In this document: positions 1 through 8,073 of the stretch, piece after piece
Layout: each line of letters opens with the position of its first letter
How positions within the stretch are numbered: the stretch's first letter is position 1
Source of the DNA: an uncultured Gammaproteobacteria bacterium
Lineage (GTDB): Bacteria > Pseudomonadota > Gammaproteobacteria > CAMYKB01
NCBI GenBank assembly: GCA_947258875.1
Contig: CAMYKB010000007.1
Coordinates: forward strand, 62,001-126,000
DNA: 64,000 nucleotides
Direction: 5' to 3'
The notes under the pieces: model-generated
Told to the model about the DNA's origin: nothing
The model's input: only the letters and a program-made list of their open reading frames with translations
Database searches by the model: none
Translations under genes and position numbers: made by a program

Positions 1-1816
1 GCAGTTGGAAGGGCTCCGAGCCGGCGCCGAAATCGTCAAGGGCAATCCTGCAATTGATTTTCTTGAGACCATCGGAGAGATATTTGGCGTGATTGAGATG
101 GTTGACGATGACATTTTCCTTGATGGTGAAGATAACGTGGGCAGGCGACACCTTGGTCTTCATGAGTTGGTCACTCACCCATTGCAGCAGGGCTTGGTCA
201 TTCACCGACGCTGCGGACAATCTGAAAAAGAAGGTCGTCTCACGCCCGGAATGATGCAGTTCGGAGAGGCGGTTGAGTCCATTCATTATCACCCAGCGGT
301 CCAGTGCCTTGGTGAATCCGGTGCGTTCTGCACTACCCATGAATTCGCCGGTAGGGACTCTCTTGCCATTTTCATCCAGCATCTCCATGAACAGGTCATA
401 ACGTTCGGAGGGGTCGCCCTGCAAGCTGACGATGGGCTGAAATAGCAGGTCGAACCTGTTGTCCTTGAGGGCTTCCCGGATACGGCCATTCCATAACGCA
501 TCGATCTGGCGTTGCGACATTTCGTCTTCGTCCGGGGTGTATATCGAGATTTCCTTGGCTTTGCTGTCAAGGCAATCCTGGCTGGCCTTCCTGGCGCGCT
601 CGAGTAACTCTTCAGATGTCGGGGTATCCTTGTCGATGAGTACCGCGCCGAGGCAGGCCTTGGCTTTGAAGGTTTTGCCTGTAGCGCTGCACACATGATC
701 CTCGATAAGTTTACTCAGGGTTTTGCCATGTTCCTTGAGCTGGCCAAGCTCGGCGTTATGGGAAATGATCGTGATAGTCTGTTCGCTGAAGCGTCCAATG
801 ATATCTGTCTTATCGCAGTGTTTCTGCAGAAGTTTACCAATCTCGGCCAGCACGTTATCAGATGCGGCAAGCCCCATGATCTTTTTGGCATCCTGCATAT
901 TGTAGACTTCAATGTGCAACAGGGCACTATCGCGTTGCCCTTTAATGGCCTGCTGAATCGCGGCTTCGAGTTTATCGAGAAAATGCTTGCGATTGTATAG
1001 GCCGGTGGCGGCGTCGCGCTGACTTAAGCGTTTGAGTTGCTCTTCAAGTTCGCCTGAGTTCTGCTGGTTACGGATTACGATTTGTGTGCAGGGTTCGCCT
1101 TCTACGCTGGCTGGACTGAATTCAAGTTTTCCGCTGAAGACATCGCCGCTGGCATGAAGTAGGTTTATTTCCAGTGCCTGCTTTTCTTCTGAGCTTTCAT
1201 CATGAGTGCGTAGGAAATCCTTGACGGTCTTTTGATCATCAGGTGCGACCATATCCATAAGTGGCATACCCTCAAGCTCATCGAAGCTGGGGTAACCAAA
1301 AAGCTCCAGATAGGAATCATTGCCATAGATATGCATACCTTCGTGAACATAACAGATGGCGTCGCGCGAGCTGTCGAGCAAGGTGCGGTTACGTTCTTCG
1401 CTTTCGGCAAGTGCAGCCTGTGCCTTTTGTAATTGCTCGCGTTGGAATTGATAGCTGGCCGCACGGCTGACTACCAGTTTCAGGTGATCCGGTTGTGTCT
1501 TGGCGACAAGATCGTATGCGCCCTGTTGTAGGTAGTCCACGGCATTGCCATCTGTATCATTACTAACCACAATGACCGGGATGGGATTATCAGTTGGCGC
1601 GATGCAGCCTATGATCTGTTCCAGATTAATGTGTTCACTCTCGAGAGCGAACAGCAGCATATCCGGATCGTGTGTGTTGAGCGCTCCTGTCAGATCTTCT
1701 TCATCTTCAGCACGTTGCGCGCGCACGGCAAACCCACCTGATTTGATTGTGCTGATCATTTTCTCAGCATCATTTGGGTTGTCATCAATAATGATGAGAC
1801 GTAGAACGTTATCCAT
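1..1816 (-). CDS. FimX-like REC-PAS-degenerate GGDEF-degenerate EAL protein (partial, C-terminus beyond window)
   Basis: An open frame starts at the ATG at 1816-1814 and stays open to the window edge, giving 605 visible residues. The order is a receiver-like domain (about 1-120), a PAS domain (about 150-250), a GGDEF-type domain (about 290-440) and the start of an EAL domain. The receiver lacks its phosphoacceptor: Ala57 sits where Asp is expected after PDMLLF. The GGDEF signature is replaced by SEQTI (344-348) and EAL by DLF (474-476), while DDFGAG is kept near the edge. This is the layout of FimX, a non-catalytic c-di-GMP receptor that controls type IV pilus assembly at the cell pole. By inference this protein binds c-di-GMP rather than making or degrading it. 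A paralogue of similar layout is the main alternative. Confidence 0.85.
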   Translation of the reverse strand, partial: MDNVLRLIIIDDNPNDAEKMISTIKSGGFAVRAQRAEDEEDLTGALNTHDPDMLLFALESEHINLEQIIGCIAPTDNPIPVIVVSNDTDGNAVDYLQQGAYDLVAKTQPDHLKLVVSRAASYQFQREQLQKAQAALAESEERNRTLLDSSRDAICYVHEGMHIYGNDSYLELFGYPSFDELEGMPLMDMVAPDDQKTVKDFLRTHDESSEEKQALEINLLHASGDVFSGKLEFSPASVEGEPCTQIVIRNQQNSGELEEQLKRLSQRDAATGLYNRKHFLDKLEAAIQQAIKGQRDSALLHIEVYNMQDAKKIMGLAASDNVLAEIGKLLQKHCDKTDIIGRFSEQTITIISHNAELGQLKEHGKTLSKLIEDHVCSATGKTFKAKACLGAVLIDKDTPTSEELLERARKASQDCLDSKAKEISIYTPDEDEMSQRQIDALWNGRIREALKDNRFDLLFQPIVSLQGDPSERYDLFMEMLDENGKRVPTGEFMGSAERTGFTKALDRWVIMNGLNRLSELHHSGRETTFFFRLSAASVNDQALLQWVSDQLMKTKVSPAHVIFTIKENVIVNHLNHAKYLSDGLKKINCRIALDDFGAGSEPFQL

Positions 1817-2001
1817 ACAGGATTTGGCTTATATTATTAGTTAACAACATTAAGTACCTGTATTGACAGGTGCGGCTCTTCCTGGGTAGTCGGGCCATGT
1901 GGTACTGCTCCACGGAAACATTATTTTTATTGCTGTTTTAGTATAATGGCTCCATTATATCGAGTAATTAGAGATTCCACATCCTTTAAATCGGAGCGGC
2001 T

Positions 2002-2535
2002 ATGACTGACATTAAGGTGCGTGCGGAACGGCCAGCGGATATCCAGGCTATCGGGGTAGTCAATATCAGTGCTTTTGAGGGTGATTGCGAAGCCCAATTG
2101 GTCGCTGATATTCGTAATTCGCCGGCTTATATACCGGAGCTATCATTGGTAGCTGAATACAATGGCCGGCTGGTGGGTCATATCATGTTGTCACGGATGG
2201 AGCTGCAAAGCGGTGCCGGGAAGACGGAGATACTGGCATTGGCGCCGATGTCGGTGGTGCCCTCACAATCCTATCGCGGGATAGGACATATTCTGCTGGA
2301 GCGTGCCACAGAAAAAGCCAGGCAGATGGGCTTTGCGGCGATTGCCGAAGTAGGGCAGGCGAGTTATTTTCTGCGTCATGGTTTTAAGCCGCTGGCGGAT
2401 TATGGTTTAAGCCATTCGCTTTCGGCTGTAGATGATGATGTGACGTTGCTGGAGCTATCTGAAGGACGGCTTGAGTCGGGTGGCAAGCTTGTGTTCCCGC
2501 AAGCCTTTGCGTGCATTTTTAACCGCGCGGCCTGA
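2002..2535 (+). CDS. GNAT-family N-acetyltransferase
   Basis: The 177-residue product has a single GNAT fold: an N-terminal strand with VRAERPADIQAI, a central strand GHIMLSRMEL, and the acetyl-CoA pyrophosphate loop in the form SYRGIGHILLERA. The family transfers acetyl groups from acetyl-CoA to amines of small molecules or proteins. The arrangement resembles the YhbS-type single-domain enzymes, but the substrate cannot be read from sequence. The ATG follows a GGAG ribosome-binding site. The gene stands alone between the divergent FimX-like gene and the convergent PilZ-like gene. Confidence 0.85.
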   Translation: MTDIKVRAERPADIQAIGVVNISAFEGDCEAQLVADIRNSPAYIPELSLVAEYNGRLVGHIMLSRMELQSGAGKTEILALAPMSVVPSQSYRGIGHILLERATEKARQMGFAAIAEVGQASYFLRHGFKPLADYGLSHSLSAVDDDVTLLELSEGRLESGGKLVFPQAFACIFNRAA

Positions 2536-2536
2536 A

Positions 2537-4144
2537 TTAAAGTACCTTGCAATCAAATTGATCAAAGTATTTGCTTTGGTCGCCGGTCTGTGAGAGTTCG
2601 AGTTCCAGTCTGTGTTTGTTCACGCTTAGGGCGATCTTCTCGCCAGACGACAATTGCCCGGCGGGTGCAAGTAACCTCGGTGTGGTATTCGTCTGGGTTT
2701 GTGCAACCAGGGTTTTGATCGTGCCGTGCATGCCGGCCCCCTTGGGTTGTGCGCTGGCGGGCGAGAGTTCGGGTGAGATCATTTCTATACCAATTTCCAC
2801 GCCCTGGTTTTTTTCGTATTTCATGCGGCGAATAATTCCTGCGGCCCATTGATATTCCTTGCCTGTGCGTTTCCGCAGGGTGATGAGTTCACCGACTTGT
2901 GCCTGTGATGTTTGCTGATCACCCAGCAACAGGCTATATCCGCCATTGCTCATGTTTATAACCTGCCAACACTGCCAACTGTCCGGTTTGCTCACGTTTT
3001 GTGTCTGTCTGGGCTTTTCTGCCTGAGCAGAGGGTGCCGGCTCGACAAAATCATCAACAGGAACATCTTGCCATGCCTTGGGATTTCGGGGGCCAGCCGT
3101 TGTAGTGGGTATTTGCTCAGTGTCCTTGTCGGCGCGTGCATTATCAGAAATCAACAGCATGCTGAGATCATTCTCCTGCCGGGGCTGGATCGTGGACTTA
3201 GCGGTCTTTAGCTTAGCTGTTTTGCTATTAGTCGGGGGCGGCGCCTGGATTTCATTTTGCTGTATTGACGGTTTACTGGTCTCACTCTCTGCGCGACTTC
3301 TTCCTTCTTCTATGGCGCGGTAAATATGCTTAAGGCCAACTGCAGCATAGACCACGAATTGTTGATTAACGCGTCTGTCCTTACGGTTCGGATCGATAGT
3401 CAGGTTTTTGAATATGCGTTTGCTCAGGCCGGCGCTCAGGGTGCCCTTTTTGCCGGCCGCGTACTCTCCCTTTTTCTCAATCTGACGGATATGTTTTTCA
3501 AGTTGTGATAGTAGGCTGCCAATTTCCAGATAGCGTGTTTCCGGTGAGGCGATCACCTCATGGCTCGGGGTGTACAATGGCGGGTCATCTGATTCCAGGT
3601 CTGTCATGTAAAGAAAGCCGTTATTGTCTGGGTTCTGGCTTGTACTGACATTGCAGTTACTACTGACAGTCTCAAGGTATGCACGCAGTTGCTCGGCTTC
3701 ATTACTGTGCAGGCTTTCCGGGCGGCAGAGGGCAAACAGGCAGCATTGCTTGTACACATCCTCAATAGTTGATTTAGTAACCGCCTTATGGCTGCTGTCC
3801 TTTATGGATTTTTGCTGTATGTGTTGCTGTTCGGCAAACAAGTACAGCTGATGAATATCACTCCAGAGCTGTTCATGTGAGATGCTATATATCTTAGCGT
3901 CCAGCACCAGCCGTTCATGCAAAAAACGTAATGTGCGGTGTACGGCCAGACTCAGGTCCTTGGGGTTCGGTTTGTTATCAATGCTGGATTCATCGTTAAT
4001 GTAAGTCTTGTAACCATTTGCTATGCCAGACAGGAGTTGTTGCGCTGTGTCGAAGACGCGTTGTAGCCGAACTGGAAGCGGGAAGCTGGATTCGGCAAGT
4101 AGCTGGTCGAGCCCTTCATAGAGACTGTCTGCAACGGGTTTCAT
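2537..4144 (-). CDS. PilZ-like domain protein, probably lacking its native N-terminus
   Basis: The 535-residue product has a helical N-terminal half, a low-complexity Gln/Thr/Ser-rich linker (about 290-390), and a C-terminal PilZ-like domain. That domain carries INMSNGGYSL, the N-x-S-x-x-G part of the PilZ c-di-GMP signature, but no clear RxxxR in front of it, so ligand binding is uncertain. The start codon overlaps the stop of the preceding 68-codon frame as ATGA. The first residues look like the interior of a longer protein rather than a true N-terminus. Close to the FimX-like gene, it may belong to the same c-di-GMP/type IV pilus circuit. It may now be non-functional or translated by coupling. 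Confidence 0.65.
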   Translation of the reverse strand: MKPVADSLYEGLDQLLAESSFPLPVRLQRVFDTAQQLLSGIANGYKTYINDESSIDNKPNPKDLSLAVHRTLRFLHERLVLDAKIYSISHEQLWSDIHQLYLFAEQQHIQQKSIKDSSHKAVTKSTIEDVYKQCCLFALCRPESLHSNEAEQLRAYLETVSSNCNVSTSQNPDNNGFLYMTDLESDDPPLYTPSHEVIASPETRYLEIGSLLSQLEKHIRQIEKKGEYAAGKKGTLSAGLSKRIFKNLTIDPNRKDRRVNQQFVVYAAVGLKHIYRAIEEGRSRAESETSKPSIQQNEIQAPPPTNSKTAKLKTAKSTIQPRQENDLSMLLISDNARADKDTEQIPTTTAGPRNPKAWQDVPVDDFVEPAPSAQAEKPRQTQNVSKPDSWQCWQVINMSNGGYSLLLGDQQTSQAQVGELITLRKRTGKEYQWAAGIIRRMKYEKNQGVEIGIEMISPELSPASAQPKGAGMHGTIKTLVAQTQTNTTPRLLAPAGQLSSGEKIALSVNKHRLELELSQTGDQSKYFDQFDCKVL

Positions 4145-4347
4145 AAGGCCACCGCCCGCGAGGAGAGACCGGCCTGTAGGGCTCGCTCTTTCGCGACCGA
4201 CACGCGGATCTCCTCGTCACCGCTCTCGAGCGAAGTGTCGACGTCCTTGATCATGGGCAGATCGGCCAGCCATTTTTTGATATCACGGGGCTTTATTGCT
4301 GACGCGGGGCCAGATTTAAGGGGCAGCTTGGGGAGATTTAGATGCAT
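4141..4347 (-). pseudogene. Detached 5' end of the PilZ-like gene carrying an RND-pump-like segment
   Basis: The 68-codon frame is a composite. Residues 1 to about 31 (MHLNLPKLPLKS... to KKWLADLP) look like the N-terminus expected for the downstream PilZ-like protein. The rest (KDVDTSLESGDEEIRVSV, then ERALQAGLSSRAVA) resembles the porter-domain segment of RND efflux pumps, where xxEIxVxVDRxRAxxxGLSxxxVA is a common pattern. By hand count the last about 108 nt are near 66 % GC, against about 40 % in a 60-nt sample of the downstream gene. I infer a short foreign insertion or replacement that put the two halves out of frame. A misassembly is also possible. Confidence 0.5.
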
Positions 4348-4493
4348 GGTGAGCCTGGTGGGCGATCCTGTAACGCTATAAGTTATTGATTATCTGCTTA
4401 CTATTGCAGATTCTAGGTATCTTTTTAATATAAACAGCTGTTCCTGGCAAGCAATCGCTGTGTGACCTTATGTGATGGGCGGGGAGTTTGGGG

Positions 4494-5501
4494 TCAGGTT
4501 AAGGGGGTCTTGCTGGGTTTTCCGGCTTCTTCACACACCAGGCGGGGGACCAGATATCCAGGGAGTGTGTGTTTGAGGTCTTTGATTAGATGCCGCGCCC
4601 GGTCTGCCGAAACATCAAAATGAGCAGCCCCCTGCACTTTATCCAATAGATGCAGGTAATAGGGGAGTACGCCAACTGAAAACAGGCGTTCGCAAAGCTG
4701 CCGTTGTGCGGTGACACTATCATTAATACCGTGTAGCAGCACAGACTGATTCAGAAGGGTTGCATCGGCATGCTTCAGCTTGGTGAGTGCCTCCGCCAGC
4801 TCTGTATTGACTTCACTGGCATGGTTGGTGTGGATAACGAGCACTTTCCTCAGGGTGCAATTGCCAAGCCACTCAAGCAGTTTGTAATCAATACGACTGG
4901 GCAACACCACGGGCAGTCGCGTATGGATGCGCAAAGTTTTGACATGGGCAATTTCCTGCAGTCGTGTAACTAGCGAAGCCAGGCGTTGGTCGCTGAGTGT
5001 TAGCGGGTCGCCGCCACTGAGTATGACTTCGTTGATACTACTATCGCTTTGAATATATTCGAGCGCCTGCTGCCAGTGCTGCGATGAGGCGTTGGTGTCG
5101 TTGTAGGGGAAATGCCTACGAAAGCAATAACGGCAATGTACAGCGCAGGCACCGGTAGTGATTACTAATACTCGGCCATGGTATTTGTGTAATACGCCAG
5201 GGACGACCATCGCTTGCAGATCGCCCACCGGATCAGTCACAAAATCTGTAGTGACGTGGGTTTCGGCGGCTATCGGTAGCACCTGCCTCAATAATGGGTC
5301 ATTGATGTCGCCCACTCGCATACGAGCAATATAGCTATGGGGTATGCGCATGCGGAACAGATTGGACGCCAGTTGTGCTGCAGGCAGTAGCCCTGGATCC
5401 AGTTGCAGGCTAGCCAGAAGCTCAGCCGGGTCAGTGACGGCGTTGGCGAGTTCCTGTTGCCACCCGGATATATGTTTTAACTCAGCAGATCGGGTTATCA
5501 T
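4494..5501 (-). CDS. epmB: EF-P beta-lysylation protein, lysine 2,3-aminomutase type
   Basis: This radical-SAM enzyme converts alpha-lysine to (R)-beta-lysine for attachment to elongation factor P. The 335-residue length fits EpmB (YjeK), which is shorter than catabolic lysine 2,3-aminomutases. The radical-SAM cluster motif CxxxCxxC is C119, C123 and C126 in GACAVHCRYCFRRHFPY. A glycine-rich SAM-binding stretch VILSGGDPLTL follows. The gene is divergent from efp, only 61 bp away, with epmA directly behind efp, so target, substrate-making enzyme and ligase lie together. A cytosolic role in translation of polyproline stretches follows from the family. Confidence 0.95.
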   Translation of the reverse strand: MITRSAELKHISGWQQELANAVTDPAELLASLQLDPGLLPAAQLASNLFRMRIPHSYIARMRVGDINDPLLRQVLPIAAETHVTTDFVTDPVGDLQAMVVPGVLHKYHGRVLVITTGACAVHCRYCFRRHFPYNDTNASSQHWQQALEYIQSDSSINEVILSGGDPLTLSDQRLASLVTRLQEIAHVKTLRIHTRLPVVLPSRIDYKLLEWLGNCTLRKVLVIHTNHASEVNTELAEALTKLKHADATLLNQSVLLHGINDSVTAQRQLCERLFSVGVLPYYLHLLDKVQGAAHFDVSADRARHLIKDLKHTLPGYLVPRLVCEEAGKPSKTPLT

Positions 5502-5562
5502 ACGGCGCTTGATTTCGAGGGTTAGGGCAAGACTCGGCGTAGAATGATATTTCGGAGGCCAG

Positions 5563-6132
5563 ATGGCAAGTTACAGTACTAATGAATTCAGGGGTGGCCT
5601 GAAAGTTATGATCGATGGTGATCCTTATAACATCGTCGAGAACGAATTTGTGAAACCGGGTAAAGGGCAGGCCTTTAATCGCGTCAAATTGCGTAATCTC
5701 AAGTCCGGGCGTGTAGTTGACCGTACCTTTAAATCGGGTGACTCAGTAGAGGCCGCCGATGTGATGGACACGGATATGCAGTATCTTTATAGCGACGGTG
5801 AGTTCTGGCACTTTATGGTGCCTGATACCTTCGAGCAGCATGCCGCGAGTGAAACAGCCGTAGGAGATGCTGCGAAGTGGCTCAAAGACCAGGATATGTG
5901 TCAGGTCACGCTGTATAACGGGGAGCCCCTGTCGGTGACACCGCCGAACTTTGTGGAACTGAAAATTACCCAGACTGATCCAGGTGTGCGCGGCGATACC
6001 GCCACCGGCGGTACCAAGCCGGCAACCCTGGAAACCGGCGCCATAGTGAAAGTGCCGCTGTTCATCGAAGAAGGTGAAGTCCTCAAGATCGATACGCGTA
6101 CCGGCGAATACGTCTCGCGCGTTAAGGAGTAG
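5563..6132 (+). CDS. efp: Translation elongation factor P
   Basis: EF-P binds stalled ribosomes between the P and E sites and promotes peptide-bond formation at proline runs. The 189-residue product has the usual three beta-barrel domains. The modified residue is Lys34 in [10 protein letters not shown], the form used by bacteria with EpmA/EpmB beta-lysylation rather than the arginine used with rhamnosylation by EarP. A strong GGAGG ribosome-binding site precedes the ATG. Its stop overlaps the GTG start of epmA, so the two are translationally coupled. Confidence 0.98.
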   Translation: MASYSTNEFRGGLKVMIDGDPYNIVENEFVKPGKGQAFNRVKLRNLKSGRVVDRTFKSGDSVEAADVMDTDMQYLYSDGEFWHFMVPDTFEQHAASETAVGDAAKWLKDQDMCQVTLYNGEPLSVTPPNFVELKITQTDPGVRGDTATGGTKPATLETGAIVKVPLFIEEGEVLKIDTRTGEYVSRVKE

Positions 6133-7106
6133 TGCCTCCAAGCATCATAAGCGAGGTCTGGCACCCCGCGGCCGCTCCTGATGTCGTGCGCTTCAGGGCT
6201 GAGTTGCTGGCACGGTTGCGTGGTTATTTTACACAGCAAGGCGTGATGGAGGTCGACACGCCCGCATTGTCGCCAGCAACGATCACTGACCCCCATCTAC
6301 ATAGCTTCAGTCTCGATACTGCCACAGGCCGACGCTATCTGCATACCTCACCCGAATTTCCCATGAAGCGTCTGCTGGCTGCAGGTAGTGGTGATATCTA
6401 CCAGATCTGCAAGGTGTTCCGTGCGGATGAGGCCGGGCGTTTCCATAATCCTGAATTTACTTTGCTCGAGTGGTATCGGCTGGGTTTCGATCAGTATGCA
6501 CTCATGGATGATGTCGACGCGTTATTGTTTGTGATCTTGCATGAAATTAAAGATTTACAGCAATCCGTGCGCATGAGTTATCGCGATGCCTTCGTGCAGC
6601 ATGCAGGCCTGGATCCACTGACGGCTTCATTGCAGGACTGCGAATCGTGCGCACGCGATCGTGGCGTCACGATATCGGGCGAGCTGGATTACGATCAGTG
6701 GCTGGATTTGATTCTCACCCATGTAGTGGCGCGGGCATTCACGGATCATGCTTTTACATTCATCTATGACTATCCGCCGAGTCAGGCCGCCCTGGCGACA
6801 GTGAGGAATGATGCGTCGCCGGTGGCCGAACGTTTCGAGGTGTTTTGGGGGAGGATGGAAATCGCCAACGGTTTCCATGAACTGACTGATGCGCAGGAAC
6901 AGCGGCGTCGTTTTGAGGCTGAATTAAACCAACGCGAGGTATTAGGGTTGCCGCCAGTGCCTATGGATCACAAGTTGTTGGCTGCGTTGCAGGCGGGGTT
7001 ACCTGATTGTTCCGGTGTTGCCCTGGGGGTGGATCGGTTGTTGATGTTGGCGTTGGGGGTTGATGATATTCGTGAGGTGTTGGGTTTTCCTTGGGGTATT
7101 GCCTAG
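6132..7106 (+). CDS. epmA: EF-P--(R)-beta-lysine ligase
   Basis: EpmA (GenX/PoxA/YjeA) is a lysyl-tRNA synthetase paralogue without the anticodon-binding domain; it activates beta-lysine and joins it to Lys34 of EF-P. The 324-residue length fits. Class II synthetase motifs are visible: the motif 2 region VFRADEAGRFHNPEFTLLEW and motif 3 GVALGVDRLLMLALG. The GTG start overlaps the efp stop by one base, and GGAG at the end of efp serves as ribosome-binding site. A terminator hairpin follows closely. Confidence 0.95.
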   Translation: MPPSIISEVWHPAAAPDVVRFRAELLARLRGYFTQQGVMEVDTPALSPATITDPHLHSFSLDTATGRRYLHTSPEFPMKRLLAAGSGDIYQICKVFRADEAGRFHNPEFTLLEWYRLGFDQYALMDDVDALLFVILHEIKDLQQSVRMSYRDAFVQHAGLDPLTASLQDCESCARDRGVTISGELDYDQWLDLILTHVVARAFTDHAFTFIYDYPPSQAALATVRNDASPVAERFEVFWGRMEIANGFHELTDAQEQRRRFEAELNQREVLGLPPVPMDHKLLAALQAGLPDCSGVALGVDRLLMLALGVDDIREVLGFPWGIA

Positions 7107-7110
7107 ATTG

Positions 7111-7400
7111 TGTCGCTAACGCGACGGTTTTTTTATGTGGGTATTCGCACCCACGGGCGAGGTACATTCCTTTGCTTGTCCAAAGAAAAGTACCCAAAAG
7201 AAAGGACACCCGACGACTTGGCCCTACGGGCTACCCTGTGCTTCTCGCCTGAACCGGGCTCGCCTGACGGGCCGTCCCTGGCCCGACAGGCTCATACGCG
7301 CATCCATGCGCGTACCCTAAAGGGCTGATCCGGTTCAGACTGCGATGCTCGGCTGCGTCGAACGGGACGAAGATCAAAACCAAAGTCAAAACCGCTTTTC
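7111..7400 (+). repeat. Left copy of a dispersed hairpin-rich repeat
   Basis: The segment begins at the terminator and holds the palindrome GTGGGTATTCGCACCCAC (7137-7154). A conserved tract with paired CCAAAGAAAAG-like blocks follows, then a hairpin CCTGACGGGCC/GGCCCGACAGG (7263-7290), and a smaller hairpin CGCGCATCCATGCGCG. The reverse complement of 7800-8065 carries the same elements in the same order, with substitutions. I see no coding potential. The right-hand boundary near 7400 is approximate. Confidence 0.75.
7112..7134 (+). terminator. Rho-independent terminator after epmA
   Basis: A GTCGC/GCGAC stem with a TAAC loop is followed by a run of seven T residues. It lies 6 bp past the epmA stop and directly abuts the left copy of the dispersed repeat. 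Confidence 0.75.
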
Positions 7401-7425
7401 TGATTGCGTGGATGCTATTTGCGGG

Positions 7426-7701
7426 CTAATAGGACGCCAATAAAAAATAATATATTAAAAAAACTGAAATGGATGATACAGTTATATAAATCAATTTATC
7501 GTTAGTGGGGATAAATACACTTATAAGTCCGGCTAGAAGTGATAGATAAAATGATATTTTGAAAAAAATCTTATACTCCTGCTCAACGAGTATTATTAAA
7601 CTAAGAGCCATTAATATCATAGCTGTAGATATAAAAGTTAATAAAAATTTATTGATAATCCTTCTTATAGGCATAAATCTTAACCGTCTCCTTATCCACA
7701 T
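7426..7701 (-). CDS. Orphan AT-rich small membrane protein
   Basis: The 91-residue frame (alternative start at Met10, MPIRRI) predicts a basic N-terminus and three hydrophobic segments: LLTFISTAMILMALSLIILV, ISFYLSLLAGLISVFI and LIYITVSSISVFLIYYFLL. I do not recognise the family. The DNA is markedly more AT-rich than every neighbouring gene, with many ATA, TTA and AAA codons. It is bracketed by two inverted repeat copies, so acquisition as a small cassette is plausible. It could also be a non-expressed open frame. Confidence 0.4.
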   Translation of the reverse strand: MWIRRRLRFMPIRRIINKFLLTFISTAMILMALSLIILVEQEYKIFFKISFYLSLLAGLISVFIPTNDKLIYITVSSISVFLIYYFLLASY

Positions 7702-7717
7702 TTTTTTGCTTTTGCAA

Positions 7718-7744
7718 CCTGGGTTAGCGTAGCGTTACCCGGGA
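7718..7744. repeat. Short REP-like imperfect palindrome
   Basis: The segment CCTGGGTTAGCGTAGCG followed by TTACCCGGG can fold into an imperfect hairpin. It lies beside the orphan membrane gene and resembles small intergenic palindromes found in many gammaproteobacteria. No function is assigned. Confidence 0.4.
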
Positions 7745-7799
7745 GCGGTCTTTCAGTTTCATAGTTAGCTTAATTCAAACAACGAAACATAATGCATGG

Positions 7800-8065
7800 G
7801 TTTTAAATCCCCCTTCAGGCGTGCCCGAGCATCGTAAAGCTTTGGCTGGGAGCCCGAAGGGGCGCAGCATGGATGCTGCGCGTTTGTTGTCAGGCCAGGG
7901 ATGGCCTGTCAACAAACCTCGGAGCTAAAGCTGCGAAGCGCAGGAATAGCACGCCTGTTGGGGCGCATTTCTTTTGGTTCGTTTTCTTTGTGCGTTCAAA
8001 GAAAATGAACTCGCCCGTGGGTGCGAATACCCACATAAAACAATCGTGGCGCTAGCCACACAATA
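7800..8065 (-). repeat. Right copy of the dispersed hairpin-rich repeat, inverted
   Basis: Read on the minus strand this segment matches the element at 7111-7400. It has the palindrome at 8017-8034, the AAAGAAAAC-rich block, a 15-bp stem TTTGTTGTCAGGCCA paired with TGGCCTGTCAACAAA (7883-7916, one mismatch) and a 9-bp perfect stem GCGCAGCAT/ATGCTGCGC (7862-7881). The two copies have diverged, so the duplication is not recent or the element is a widely dispersed family. Confidence 0.75.
8037..8059 (-). terminator. Weak terminator-like hairpin after psd
   Basis: On the minus strand a GTGGC/GCCAC stem is followed by GATTGTTTTATG, the same position relative to the repeat as the epmA terminator. 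The T tract is interrupted, so termination would be weak. Confidence 0.5.
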
Positions 8066-8073
8066 TAGTAAAC

